Assembly (NCBI GenBank): GCA_017623655.1 | Contig: JAGAON010000003.1 | Location: 327,601 to 391,600 of the forward strand | Direction of reading: 5' to 3' | DNA length: 64,000 bases | DNA from: Prevotella sp. | GTDB taxonomy: Bacteria; Bacteroidota; Bacteroidia; Bacteroidales; Bacteroidaceae | Shown here: positions 1-7,606 of the stretch, one piece after another | How the letters are laid out: every line of letters starts with the position of its first letter | Numbering within the stretch: the first letter of the stretch is position 1 | Position numbers and translations under genes: made by a program | Notes under the pieces: model-generated | What the model was told of the DNA's origin: nothing | The model's input: only the letters and a program-made list of their open reading frames with translations | Databases searched by the model: none

Positions 1-290
1 TACTCCACCGCCTTCACGTCATGGTTCGTCACCTTCTCGATGTCTTTCACTCTCTGCGCGTCTTCCTCTGAGAACGCCTCGTAAATGTTCCTCAGAAGCG
101 GGAACACCTCCTTGTCAAAGTCCTTCAACTGCGGCAGGGGCAGTTCGCAAAGTGTGATGAAATATTCTATCTCCACGCGCACCCTGTACTTTATCAAGGC
201 ATATTCGGAGAAATAACGTGCAAGCTCTTCTGTCTTTCCGCGGTAACGGCCATCTATCGGTGAGATGGCGGTAAGTAAATCGAGATTCAT
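1..290 (-). CDS. purB: adenylosuccinate lyase PurB, 5' part only
   Basis: PurB cleaves adenylosuccinate to AMP and SAICAR to AICAR in purine synthesis, in the cytoplasm. About 96 N-terminal residues are visible, starting MNLDLLTAISPIDGRYRGKT; the LTAISPIDGRY opening and the following RYFSEYALIKYRVRVEIEYF stretch are typical of the bacterial enzyme. The ATG is at 288-290 and the gene runs off the left edge, so catalytic residues are not in view. It is transcribed away from the ATPase gene at 442, which lies on the same strand upstream, with a promoter-like TACCTTTG between them. Confidence 0.93.
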   Translation of the reverse strand, partial: MNLDLLTAISPIDGRYRGKTEELARYFSEYALIKYRVRVEIEYFITLCELPLPQLKDFDKEVFPLLRNIYEAFSEEDAQRVKDIEKVTNHDVKAVE

Positions 291-325
291 ATCTGTTGTT
301 GTAATCGTAAAAGTGTAATTTGGTG

Positions 326-333
326 CAAAGGTA
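326..333 (-). promoter_or_regulatory. -7 promoter element of purB
   Basis: On the minus strand this reads TACCTTTG, the Bacteroidetes -7 consensus, 35 bases before the purB ATG. The -33 TTTG at the usual 19-20 base spacing is not clear, so only the -7 box is called. Confidence 0.45.
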
Positions 334-441
334 CGAATTTTTCTCCGCAAAACCTAATTTTGTGTGCGAAAAATATCGTTCCCGGCCATAATAATATTGT
401 TCGGGCGTGCGTGGAAAGCGTCTCCACGCACGTTTGTCCGG

Positions 442-1686
442 TCAGAATTTGTCTATCGGCACAACCTTTATCGTATATCCCTTTTCCTGTATCGTTTTCT
501 CTTCATCGCGTGTTACGATCACGAGGTTGTCGCATCCCAGCTCCTCCGCGCATTCCGTTATGCTGTTCGCTTCACGTTTTTCCGTCTTGGGGCTGCTCAT
601 GTCGTAGCATACCTGCACAAGGCATTCCACGTGATTGCCTTGCCGCAGCACGAAGTCCGTCTCCTTGTCGTTTCGCGAACGGTAGTAGAACAGTGTCCTT
701 TCCGTGTCGTAGCCTCGCCTTAACAGTTCCGTGAACACATGGTTTTCCAGCATTCTCCCGAGGTTTTCACTCGTGCTGAACGCCTTGGACGTAACGAAAC
801 CGTTATCTACCACATACACCTTTTGCGGGGCTTTCTGCATTATTTTCATCTTGTTGTTGTAGCGGGGCAGGTAGAAGAACAGGTACGGCTCATGCAGATA
901 CCCCATATATTTCTTCACGGTGCTGACGCTTGTCATGCTCAATGCGTCCGCTATGCTGTTAGCACTTAGCGGGTTGCAGAAGTTGGCCAGCAGGTATGCC
1001 GCCATGTCGCTCAACTCCGTGATGTTGCGGACACGGTGCCTGTGTGCTACATCTTTCCAGATAATGGAGTCGAACAGCGTGCCGAGATAGCTTCCCGTTA
1101 TGCTGCGTGCCGCCAGTGTCTCCGGATAACCGCCGTTGCGCAGGTAGTCGTTGGTCAGTGCCTCCGTGTCCGTGCTTGCCGCAATCCCTTTGCCGTCGTT
1201 TCCGGAGTAATGCCACTCCTTGAACTCCGCAAGGCTGAACGGCATCATTTCCACTTGCAGGTAACGCCCCGTGAGCGTCGTGGCCATCTCGCTTGACAGC
1301 ATCTTGGCGTTGCTTCCTGTTATCACGAGGTTCTTGCCGCGCCTGTAAAGTGTGCTTACCCATACGTCCCACTTGTCGAGGTTCTGCACCTCGTCGAGCA
1401 TCATGAACTCGTAACCGGGATAGATTTCGTCCAAAGTGCGCATGACCTTGTTCTCGTCCCATGCGGCGAGCAGACTGTTGTCGTCGAAGTTAAGATAGGC
1501 GAAGTTCCTGCCTTTGAGCATCAGCAGGGCCTGCGTCGATTTCCCTACGCGCCGCGGGCCGGTTATAAGTTTTATCATGGGGCTGCTCAAAAGCGTCTCG
1601 TCATCGTGGTGCGTATGGCGTGTTATGTATGGCCGTGACAATAGTTCGTCACGTTCCTTGCGTTGGTTCTGTATTATTTCCCTCAT
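442..1686 (-). CDS. AAA-family ATPase with C-terminal DUF4143-type domain
   Basis: Cytoplasmic P-loop ATPase of the AAA_14/DUF4143 kind, common in Bacteroidales and of unknown role. With the chosen start it has 414 residues: a Walker A (GPRRVGKST, near residue 43), a Walker B (FMMLDEVQ), a sensor segment (LVITGSNAKML) and a C-terminal half that resembles a restriction-endonuclease-like fold (the ETDFVLRQG stretch near the end fits a D-x(n)-E/D core). An in-frame ATG exists at 1713, but it overlaps the TATCTTTG promoter box, so the ATG at 1686 (MREIIQNQ) is preferred. It stands alone between purB and a repeat island. The palindrome at 1742-1780 suggests autoregulation. Function is not established. 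Confidence 0.85.
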   Translation of the reverse strand: MREIIQNQRKERDELLSRPYITRHTHHDDETLLSSPMIKLITGPRRVGKSTQALLMLKGRNFAYLNFDDNSLLAAWDENKVMRTLDEIYPGYEFMMLDEVQNLDKWDVWVSTLYRRGKNLVITGSNAKMLSSEMATTLTGRYLQVEMMPFSLAEFKEWHYSGNDGKGIAASTDTEALTNDYLRNGGYPETLAARSITGSYLGTLFDSIIWKDVAHRHRVRNITELSDMAAYLLANFCNPLSANSIADALSMTSVSTVKKYMGYLHEPYLFFYLPRYNNKMKIMQKAPQKVYVVDNGFVTSKAFSTSENLGRMLENHVFTELLRRGYDTERTLFYYRSRNDKETDFVLRQGNHVECLVQVCYDMSSPKTEKREANSITECAEELGCDNLVIVTRDEEKTIQEKGYTIKVVPIDKF

Positions 1687-1710
1687 TGTTCTGCTATGGT
1701 TTTGTGATTG

Positions 1711-1741
1711 CAAAGATAGTGATTTTTGTTCAATAAAACAA
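1711..1741 (-). promoter_or_regulatory. promoter of the DUF4143-type ATPase gene
   Basis: Minus-strand -7 box TATCTTTG at 1711-1718. About 20 bases upstream a TTG (1739-1741) can serve as a weak -33. Transcription would start near 1704, which fits the downstream ATG at 1686. Confidence 0.55.
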
Positions 1742-1780
1742 CTGTATTGGATAAAAAAGTACGTTTTTTATCCAATACAG
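1742..1780. promoter_or_regulatory. 39-bp palindrome, probable operator
   Basis: Two perfect 17-bp arms (CTGTATTGGATAAAAAA and its complement) separated by five bases. It abuts the -33 region of the ATPase promoter. Related half-sites flank it: CAATAAAA before it (from 1731) and TGAATAAAATGGATAAAAA after it (1781-1799). The arms are AT-rich, and this is not one of the GC-rich palindromes of the nearby repeat island. A dimeric repressor site is the simplest reading; a terminator from the opposite direction is less likely as there is no gene to end. Confidence 0.6.
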
Positions 1781-1858
1781 TGAATAAAATGGATAAAAAC
1801 GGGTGCTTCTGCCGTATGAGAGAAGCCGGTGTCATGCAGGAAATTAGCACCGGCAATT

Positions 1859-1885
1859 GTAGGGACGCACCTTGGTGCGTCCCTA
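1859..1885. repeat. repeat A, single palindrome
   Basis: GGGACGCACC TT GGTGCGTCCC flanked by GTA and TA. This is the half-unit of the composite A elements found elsewhere in the window. Confidence 0.85.
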
Positions 1886-2058
1886 TAAACCTCACGAATG
1901 CGATATTGCAAAATGTCAGTTATCTTACGGAAAATGTGATATTATGATATTTTGCATGCTTGTGCAATGGGACGCAAAATAGTGATTGTAACACGATAAA
2001 ATAGCCTTTGTTTCGTGATTTGCCCCTGTTGGTATTGCAATTTGATACCTTTTGCAAT

Positions 2059-2099
2059 GCAATCAGCACCTGATCACATTACAGTTAGGTGCTGATTGC
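2059..2099. repeat. repeat C palindrome
   Basis: Arms GCAATCAGCACCT and AGGTGCTGATTGC around a 15-base centre. Same family as the copies near 12060, 18986, 26300, 31158, 39239 and 52708. Confidence 0.8.
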
Positions 2100-2478
2100 T
2101 CCTCTTTTTACCGTCGCTTTTCGTGCAAAATGCCGTTTTTTATGGCGCGAGAACCGGTGTGTCGGAAAATGGGTTTTCCTTAATTTTCCGATGACCAACG
2201 GGTTGCGGATTTATCGGGAAAATGCGTTTTTCGTTTGAAAATACCCTTCGGTTCTTGTAATGCCGCTCGTTTGCTGTCGCGAAAAATCAAAAAGTAAGTA
2301 AATACGCGGTAAAAGTAACAAAATGACATCCCGCTAATCTCTTTCCCGCAGCTGTTTCTGCGCGATGGTAGGCGCGGCAGGACGCCGTGCCTGCTTAACG
2401 CAAACGATGTCACGAACGCCGCCAGCCTCCCGATGCGAATGGTTACAAACGTCGTTGGGGGCATATATAACTGCCCGC

Positions 2479-2562
2479 TTGTAGAGACGATGTACCACAT
2501 CGTCTCGGCAAACAATGGCGGACGACGAGGATAATGAGACGATGTAATACATCGTCTCTACA
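2479..2562. repeat. repeat B, paired palindromes
   Basis: Two palindromes of the form GAGACGATGT, two variable bases, ACATCGTCTC. They are joined by a spacer containing GGCGGACGACGAGGATAA and ended by TTGTA and TACA. Near-identical copies lie at 11837 and, inverted, at 19137. Confidence 0.88.
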
Positions 2563-2671
2563 TACGCCAGCCAAATGGCGGAACACAACAAAAGAACGCT
2601 GATTGCGACAGTAGGCACGGCATCTTGCCGTGCAATCGCCTTTCGTTACAATGTTTTTGCATGACAATGCC

Positions 2672-2749
2672 TTGTAGGGACGTACCTTGGTGCGTCCGGA
2701 TTGCCGCGTTCCTCCGCATCGGCGGACGCACCAAGGTGCGTCCCTACAA
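2672..2749. repeat. repeat A, composite inverted element
   Basis: TTGTAGGGACGTACC...GGTGCGTCC, a short spacer, then GGACGCACCAAGGTGCGTCC and CTACAA. Each arm is itself a palindrome, and the two arms are inverted copies of each other. Confidence 0.88.
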
Positions 2750-2923
2750 CGCCGTTTGTGCCCCTCGCGTCGGGAGATTGGCAACGGTTGCATCGCGATT
2801 GGCGCAATTTCGCGGGAATCCCCGTTGCAATGCCGCTGCCGGGGGAATACGGAACTGTTTACATCCAAAAAGAGCGGATTGGCATATTGTTTTGCCATAA
2901 TTCACGAAAAAAACGCCAAAAAG

Positions 2924-2955
2924 TTTGCAGGTTCTTTATTTTTTCTTTAACTTTG
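2924..2955 (+). promoter_or_regulatory. promoter of the surface lipoprotein cluster
   Basis: TTTG at 2924-2927, 20 bases, then TAACTTTG at 2948-2955. This is a full match to the Bacteroidetes housekeeping promoter. The first gene starts 264 bases later, leaving a long leader. Confidence 0.85.
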
Positions 2956-2962
2956 CAACCGA

Positions 2963-3219
2963 ATGATGCCTATTGTATAACGCGGGCGCGTCAGTACTAT
3001 ATACTTAAAGTAAGGGGCGTGCTATATACTTGAAAAAGGAGAGTAGAAGACGAAACGGACGGAAAGGACAGGGTGAAAACCGGAAAGCGCGGGATTGGGA
3101 CCATGACGCACGGACTGTCTTGCCGTGTTGCCGGCCGGAACGGTACCGGCCGCAGGAATCGCACGAAACAAATAAGAGACAAAATATAAACGTATTAATC
3201 ATTTAATTAACAAACAACA
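2963..3219 (+). other. long structured 5' leader of the lipoprotein gene
   Basis: About 257 transcribed bases before the ATG at 3220. It contains a direct repeat CTATATACTT at 2997 and 3022, a GC-rich hairpin (CGGCCGG / CCGGCCG, 3132-3152) and an A-rich stretch next to the start. No match to a known riboswitch was recognised and no small ORF is convincing. Confidence 0.45.
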
Positions 3220-5592
3220 ATGAGAATCATTACAAAAATCATGCTTGCATTTGCGTTTGTTGGCTCGTTGGCCTTTACGGCTTGTAAGGACTATGACGAG
3301 GACAACTACACTAATGCGGCCCTGAACAATCCCGGCACTATTGACGAGGCATTGAGAAAACAGTTGGCGGATATGCAGGCTGCCATTAAGGCTCTCCAGG
3401 AACAAGGCGGCGGTGACTGCTCTGACTGCACGGCGAAGGTGACAGCACTGGAACAGCGTGTGCAGAAAACAGAGGAGGCTCTGCAGTCCGAGAACCTCGG
3501 AAAGACAGTGGAAGCATTGCTTAGGAACAATACGTTGTTCCTGACCGAGTTTGGCGGAACGTCTCTCGTGGACACCATTCAGCGCTTGGGCACACGTCTG
3601 GACCGTCTTTATAGGGACAGCATCAAGCCTATCAACGAGTGGTATAATGAGCACAACGTGGAAGGCGACAAGGGCTTTGTATATAGAAAAGAATTGGTGG
3701 ACAGCATCAACAAGGTCAACGAGAGATACAAGAAGTACACTGACGACCAGATAAAGCTTACCATCGGTGATATTCCTGAGGGAAAGACCGTGAAATGGTA
3801 TGTTGACTCTGTGGCTAATGTATTGCAGGGTGTTGACAAGAAGATGAATGCAAGGGTTGACAGCCTGGCAGGCATTACCAAGGACCTTGGCGAAAGGCTC
3901 GATGTGCTTGAGGACGCTCGCAAGAAGCAGATAACAGGCATCATCGTAAACGAGGTCTATAACCCTGCATTCGGTACTTACCACACTGTCCTTGGAGATG
4001 TGAAAACAACTCTCCTCGTAGCTTACTTCGGCACTTCTAATATCTCCGATACATTCCCGATGGATGAGGCTTACAACGGCAAGAAGGTAGTAGTAAGAGC
4101 AGGCAGCCCGATTCTGTCTGATGACGAGGCTAACGCAGGTACTGTATATCTCACAATCAATCCTAACGATGTTGAGTTCGACGGCCTTGACGGTCTCAAA
4201 CTCGTAAACAGCCAGGACAGGGAGTCTGCCGTGAAGCTCGGCACATTCAAAAAGTCTGACGTAGAGTTGAACTCAGGTTACACTCGTGCCGCTGATAATG
4301 GTTTCTATGAGGCTCCGGCAAAGATTGATATCGCAGGTCTTCAGGATCCTAACGTTCAGATAAACATAGACAAGAGCGCTGTCAAGAACGCTCTCTCAGA
4401 CTTCATCGCTATAAGGGACGGCGCTTCCGCTAAGGTAGCACTCAAGGAATTTGCCAAGGTTGCGATAGACGTTGTGCAGGCTATGAGACTTCCGCTTTTG
4501 GCTGTTAAGTGCCCATGGAAAGATAAGGTCGGTGAGCACGCCGTATTGTCAGACTATACTATAAAAGCTGTGGCTGTTCAGCCTCTTGGCTTTAAATCTG
4601 TTGACGCAGTATTCGACAAGGAAGGCAACGGATTCTTCTGGCGTGCATACGACCAGATACAGGACTTCGTGACACGCGCTGCCAAGAAAGTCGGCAAGAA
4701 AATCGCTGACCAGATAGACAAGCAGTTTATGCTTAATCAGTTCGGTGGAAAGCTTTCTGACATTTCTGTCAAGCTTAAAGATTTGAATGACATTACAATG
4801 GACGAGTTCAAAAATGTTGAACTGACAGCCAAAGTTACAATCCCTGAAATCAAGTTGGACTTCTGGGTACCGGTTACAGAACAGGAAATTAATGTAGGAA
4901 AGATATATGTTGAGGTTCCTGATGTGTATAATCCAGTGACAGGTGAGTGGACTACCGCTTTGAAAGAGGTCGTATTTGAAGGCAATCCGACTGTTAGCGG
5001 CGGAAAGGTTCATGTCGTACATACTGTTCCTGCACAGACTGTTGACGCTAAGATAACAATGACTAAGGAGGAATTTGAGAAGGCTTTCGATGTCGTTATC
5101 AATAACATCAACAACAACTATGATGATATTAACGATGTGTTTGCCGCATTCAGGGATGTCATCAAAGATGTTAACACGATGATTGACAACATCAACAGGA
5201 TTGAGGATAAGCTTGAGAACGCTACATACCTCGGACGTGTGTTCGCTTATCTTGACAAGTTCGCAAACAAGTTCGCGAATGCCGTTCCTGCAATGTTCAA
5301 GCCTGTGATGCTCGTTAACTCAGACAATGGCTTTGGCGTAGCCGGCTTCAAGGCTGCACCGTCAACTGTTGCAGGTCAGGTTACAGTCATTCCGACAACA
5401 TACTCTGCCGAGCTTCTTGCGCCTATCTACAAGAGATATATCCGTGTTAACGATAATGAAGGCCAGATACTTGGCTCACGTTCTCTTGACATAACAGGCC
5501 AGTTGGTTAAGGGTGAGAACACCGTCATTTACGAGGCGATGGACTATACCGGCACTATCATATCACAAACATATACTTTGGTGCTTGAATAA
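3220..5592 (+). CDS. large surface lipoprotein of unknown function
   Basis: 790 residues. The signal peptide ends in a lipobox (LAFTAC, Cys22), so the protein is an outer-membrane or periplasm-anchored lipoprotein. Residues about 40-90 form a likely coiled coil (ALRKQLADMQAAIKALQEQ and on), interrupted by a CxxC (GGDCSDCTAK). The rest is rich in short beta segments with more helical stretches (VLEDARKK; FDVVINNINNNYDDINDVF), and the C-terminus looks Ig-like (YEAMDYTGTIISQTYTL). No domain family was recognised. It heads a same-strand group with the lipoprotein at 5618 (25-base gap) and the OmpA-type gene, so an envelope structural role is an inference only. Confidence 0.85.
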   Translation: MRIITKIMLAFAFVGSLAFTACKDYDEDNYTNAALNNPGTIDEALRKQLADMQAAIKALQEQGGGDCSDCTAKVTALEQRVQKTEEALQSENLGKTVEALLRNNTLFLTEFGGTSLVDTIQRLGTRLDRLYRDSIKPINEWYNEHNVEGDKGFVYRKELVDSINKVNERYKKYTDDQIKLTIGDIPEGKTVKWYVDSVANVLQGVDKKMNARVDSLAGITKDLGERLDVLEDARKKQITGIIVNEVYNPAFGTYHTVLGDVKTTLLVAYFGTSNISDTFPMDEAYNGKKVVVRAGSPILSDDEANAGTVYLTINPNDVEFDGLDGLKLVNSQDRESAVKLGTFKKSDVELNSGYTRAADNGFYEAPAKIDIAGLQDPNVQINIDKSAVKNALSDFIAIRDGASAKVALKEFAKVAIDVVQAMRLPLLAVKCPWKDKVGEHAVLSDYTIKAVAVQPLGFKSVDAVFDKEGNGFFWRAYDQIQDFVTRAAKKVGKKIADQIDKQFMLNQFGGKLSDISVKLKDLNDITMDEFKNVELTAKVTIPEIKLDFWVPVTEQEINVGKIYVEVPDVYNPVTGEWTTALKEVVFEGNPTVSGGKVHVVHTVPAQTVDAKITMTKEEFEKAFDVVINNINNNYDDINDVFAAFRDVIKDVNTMIDNINRIEDKLENATYLGRVFAYLDKFANKFANAVPAMFKPVMLVNSDNGFGVAGFKAAPSTVAGQVTVIPTTYSAELLAPIYKRYIRVNDNEGQILGSRSLDITGQLVKGENTVIYEAMDYTGTIISQTYTLVLE

Positions 5593-5617
5593 TATCCGGT
5601 GTACCATTAATAGATAA

Positions 5618-6286
5618 ATGTATCGCAGGCTATTATATATAGTACCCGCATTCTCATTGGGTCTGCTTCTGCTTGCTTCCGGCATCTCATGTACGGGATG
5701 TGGCGGGAACAAGGAGAAGCGGACGCAAGGGGAGGAAAGCCCGATAAACCCCATGGTGGCCCGGCTGGACGACACTCCCGATGAGGCTTTACTCGTCAGA
5801 CTGAACTCTTTTGACAGTGACTCCATGTATGTCACGGTCAGGGCTTCGGGCAGAAAATGGGCTTTCGCATACGGTGAGGCGATGGCTAACGGAATGTTCC
5901 ACGGAACGATGAGGAAGGGTGACACCTATTCTTTATTGCCGGATAACAGGCGGAAGACCGTTACCATTGCGGTGAATACCACCGAACTGAGCGGAAGATG
6001 GGTCTATGACCAACAGCAACACAGGGGCCTGGCCTTCAACCAAGGGGGCGGAATGGAAAGCGTTAATGCTGGAAACATCTGCTTTCGGGAATGGAAACTG
6101 CTAAACGGGAAGATGTATATATACTACGTTGACACGCAGCAGGTGGCAAGTGACAGGCAACAGTATCTGGTGGAAGAGGCGTATATCAACACGCTCAGCG
6201 CCAAGGAACTCATAATACAGTTCCGGGGAGAGAGGCTAAGATGCCTCAGACCGTCAGACAAACCGCTTATCTATGAGGGGAAATAG
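5618..6286 (+). CDS. putative lipoprotein with lipocalin-like body
   Basis: 222 residues. The N-terminal membrane segment (LGLLLLASGISC) is followed by Cys25 and Cys28, and lipidation at Cys25 is most likely. The remainder alternates short beta strands with glycine turns (AFAYGEAMANGMFHGTM; TELSGRWVYDQQQ), in the manner of Bacteroidales lipocalin-like lipoproteins, but the match is by character only. It follows the 790-residue lipoprotein by 25 bases and precedes the OmpA-type gene by 65, so co-transcription is likely. Function unknown. Confidence 0.75.
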   Translation: MYRRLLYIVPAFSLGLLLLASGISCTGCGGNKEKRTQGEESPINPMVARLDDTPDEALLVRLNSFDSDSMYVTVRASGRKWAFAYGEAMANGMFHGTMRKGDTYSLLPDNRRKTVTIAVNTTELSGRWVYDQQQHRGLAFNQGGGMESVNAGNICFREWKLLNGKMYIYYVDTQQVASDRQQYLVEEAYINTLSAKELIIQFRGERLRCLRPSDKPLIYEGK

Positions 6287-6351
6287 ACTGTAAAGGGTGC
6301 GTATATCTTATCAAGGTACATATAAACAAACTACTTATAAGGATTCATATT

Positions 6352-7491
6352 ATGAACATTAAGAAATCAATATTTGCAACACTGCTTGCCGGCATTGCCC
6401 TCGGTGCATCTGCACAGGAGGCCGCAAAGACGGAGTATGTGTTCCAGCCGCATTGGTATGTGCAGGGACAGTTCGGTGCACAATATACTCTTGGCGAGGT
6501 GAGCATGGGCAAACTCATATCCCCTAATGCACAACTCGGTGTGGGCTACAACTTCGGTAAGGTTGTAGGTGCGCGTTTCATTGTAAACGCATGGCAGAGT
6601 AAAGGTGGCTCAGAGATAATGGGTGAGACGTACAAGTGGAAGTATAACTACGTCGCTCCGATGGTGGACGTTACTTTCAACATATCAAACCTGATCTCGG
6701 GAGTGAACCCTTGCCGTCTTGTTGACGTGACAGCGTTCATCGGTGGAGGCGTGAATATCGCCTTCAATAACGACGAGGCGGTTGATGTTGACAATCAGCT
6801 CTGCGCCACTTACGGCAATATTTACAACGCAACAGAATACGAGAAGAGCCAGTATCTCCGCAATCTGTGGAGCAATACTTCTGCTCGTGCCGTCGGACAT
6901 GCAGGTCTTGCCGCTGACTTCAAGGTCGCAAAGAACCTCAGTGTTGGCGCGGAAATCGCCGCAAACTTCCTTTCTGACACCTATAACTCAAAGAAAGCCG
7001 GCAACGTTGACTGGTATTTCAATGGTTTGGTTGGCGTGAAGTACTCTTTCGGCGACACCTACAAGGAGAAGAAGATAGAGCCGGTTGAGCCGAAGATTGT
7101 ATATCGTGACCGTATAGTCGAGAAGATAGTCGAGAAGCCTGTGGAGAAGAAAGTTGTGCCGGAGGTAGAGCCTTTGCGCATGGACATCTTCTTCAACATT
7201 GCCAAGTTCAAGCTTCTTGCCAGCGAACAGCAGAAGGTTGGCGAGGTTGCCGCTTACATGAAGAAGTACCCGCAGACCAAGGTTGTCATAACAGGTCTTG
7301 CCGACAAGGGCACGGGTAACGACAAAATCAACATTCCTCTCTCAAAGAAGCGTGCTGAGATTGTTAAGGAGATGCTCGTGAAGCAGCATGGTATAGACGC
7401 AAGCCGTATCACTGCCGAGGGTAAAGGCTCATCAGAGCAGCCTTACACCATACCGGAGTTGAACCGTGTCAGCATCTGTGTGGTAAAGTAA
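6352..7491 (+). CDS. OmpA-family outer membrane protein
   Basis: 379 residues. Signal peptide cleaved after ASA (residue 21), then a beta-barrel region of about 210 residues ending VGVKYSFGDTY. A charged linker follows (about 238-273, IVYRDRIVEKIVEKPVEKK), then an OmpA-type peptidoglycan-binding domain (276-379). The domain shows the family signature INIPLSKKRAEIV, an upstream Asp (GLADKGTG) and a following GKGSSEQPY stretch. The protein would tie the outer membrane to the cell wall. It sits between two lipoprotein genes and the big InlB-repeat gene, and an imperfect stem-loop follows the stop. Confidence 0.9.
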   Translation: MNIKKSIFATLLAGIALGASAQEAAKTEYVFQPHWYVQGQFGAQYTLGEVSMGKLISPNAQLGVGYNFGKVVGARFIVNAWQSKGGSEIMGETYKWKYNYVAPMVDVTFNISNLISGVNPCRLVDVTAFIGGGVNIAFNNDEAVDVDNQLCATYGNIYNATEYEKSQYLRNLWSNTSARAVGHAGLAADFKVAKNLSVGAEIAANFLSDTYNSKKAGNVDWYFNGLVGVKYSFGDTYKEKKIEPVEPKIVYRDRIVEKIVEKPVEKKVVPEVEPLRMDIFFNIAKFKLLASEQQKVGEVAAYMKKYPQTKVVITGLADKGTGNDKINIPLSKKRAEIVKEMLVKQHGIDASRITAEGKGSSEQPYTIPELNRVSICVVK

Positions 7492-7520
7492 GCACATCTT
7501 ATTTATAATATAATACAGGT

Positions 7521-7570
7521 CCTATCCTTGAAAGTCTGTCCCCAGATGGAGGGAGAAAGTCAAGGATAGG
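7521..7570 (+). terminator. stem-loop between the OmpA-type and InlB-repeat genes
   Basis: Perfect 11-bp arms CCTATCCTTGA (7521-7531) and TCAAGGATAGG (7560-7570) around a 28-base loop, followed by GCTTTG rather than a T run. It may end transcription only partly, or protect the upstream mRNA. Confidence 0.45.
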
Positions 7571-7606
7571 GCTTTGTCAATGTTTATGGAATACAGAAAT
7601 AAATAT

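Larger units (their letters stand above)
1781..2923. other. gene-free repeat island
   Basis: No convincing gene. It holds one short A palindrome (1859-1885), one C palindrome (2059-2099), a single copy of the 45-bp E unit near 2412-2455, a B element (2479-2562), a degenerate G unit (about 2586-2650, GCACGGCATCTTGCCGTGC) and a composite A element (2672-2749). The stretches 1890-2055 and 2100-2400 show nothing recognisable. Open frames here translate repeats and change between copies. Confidence 0.8.
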
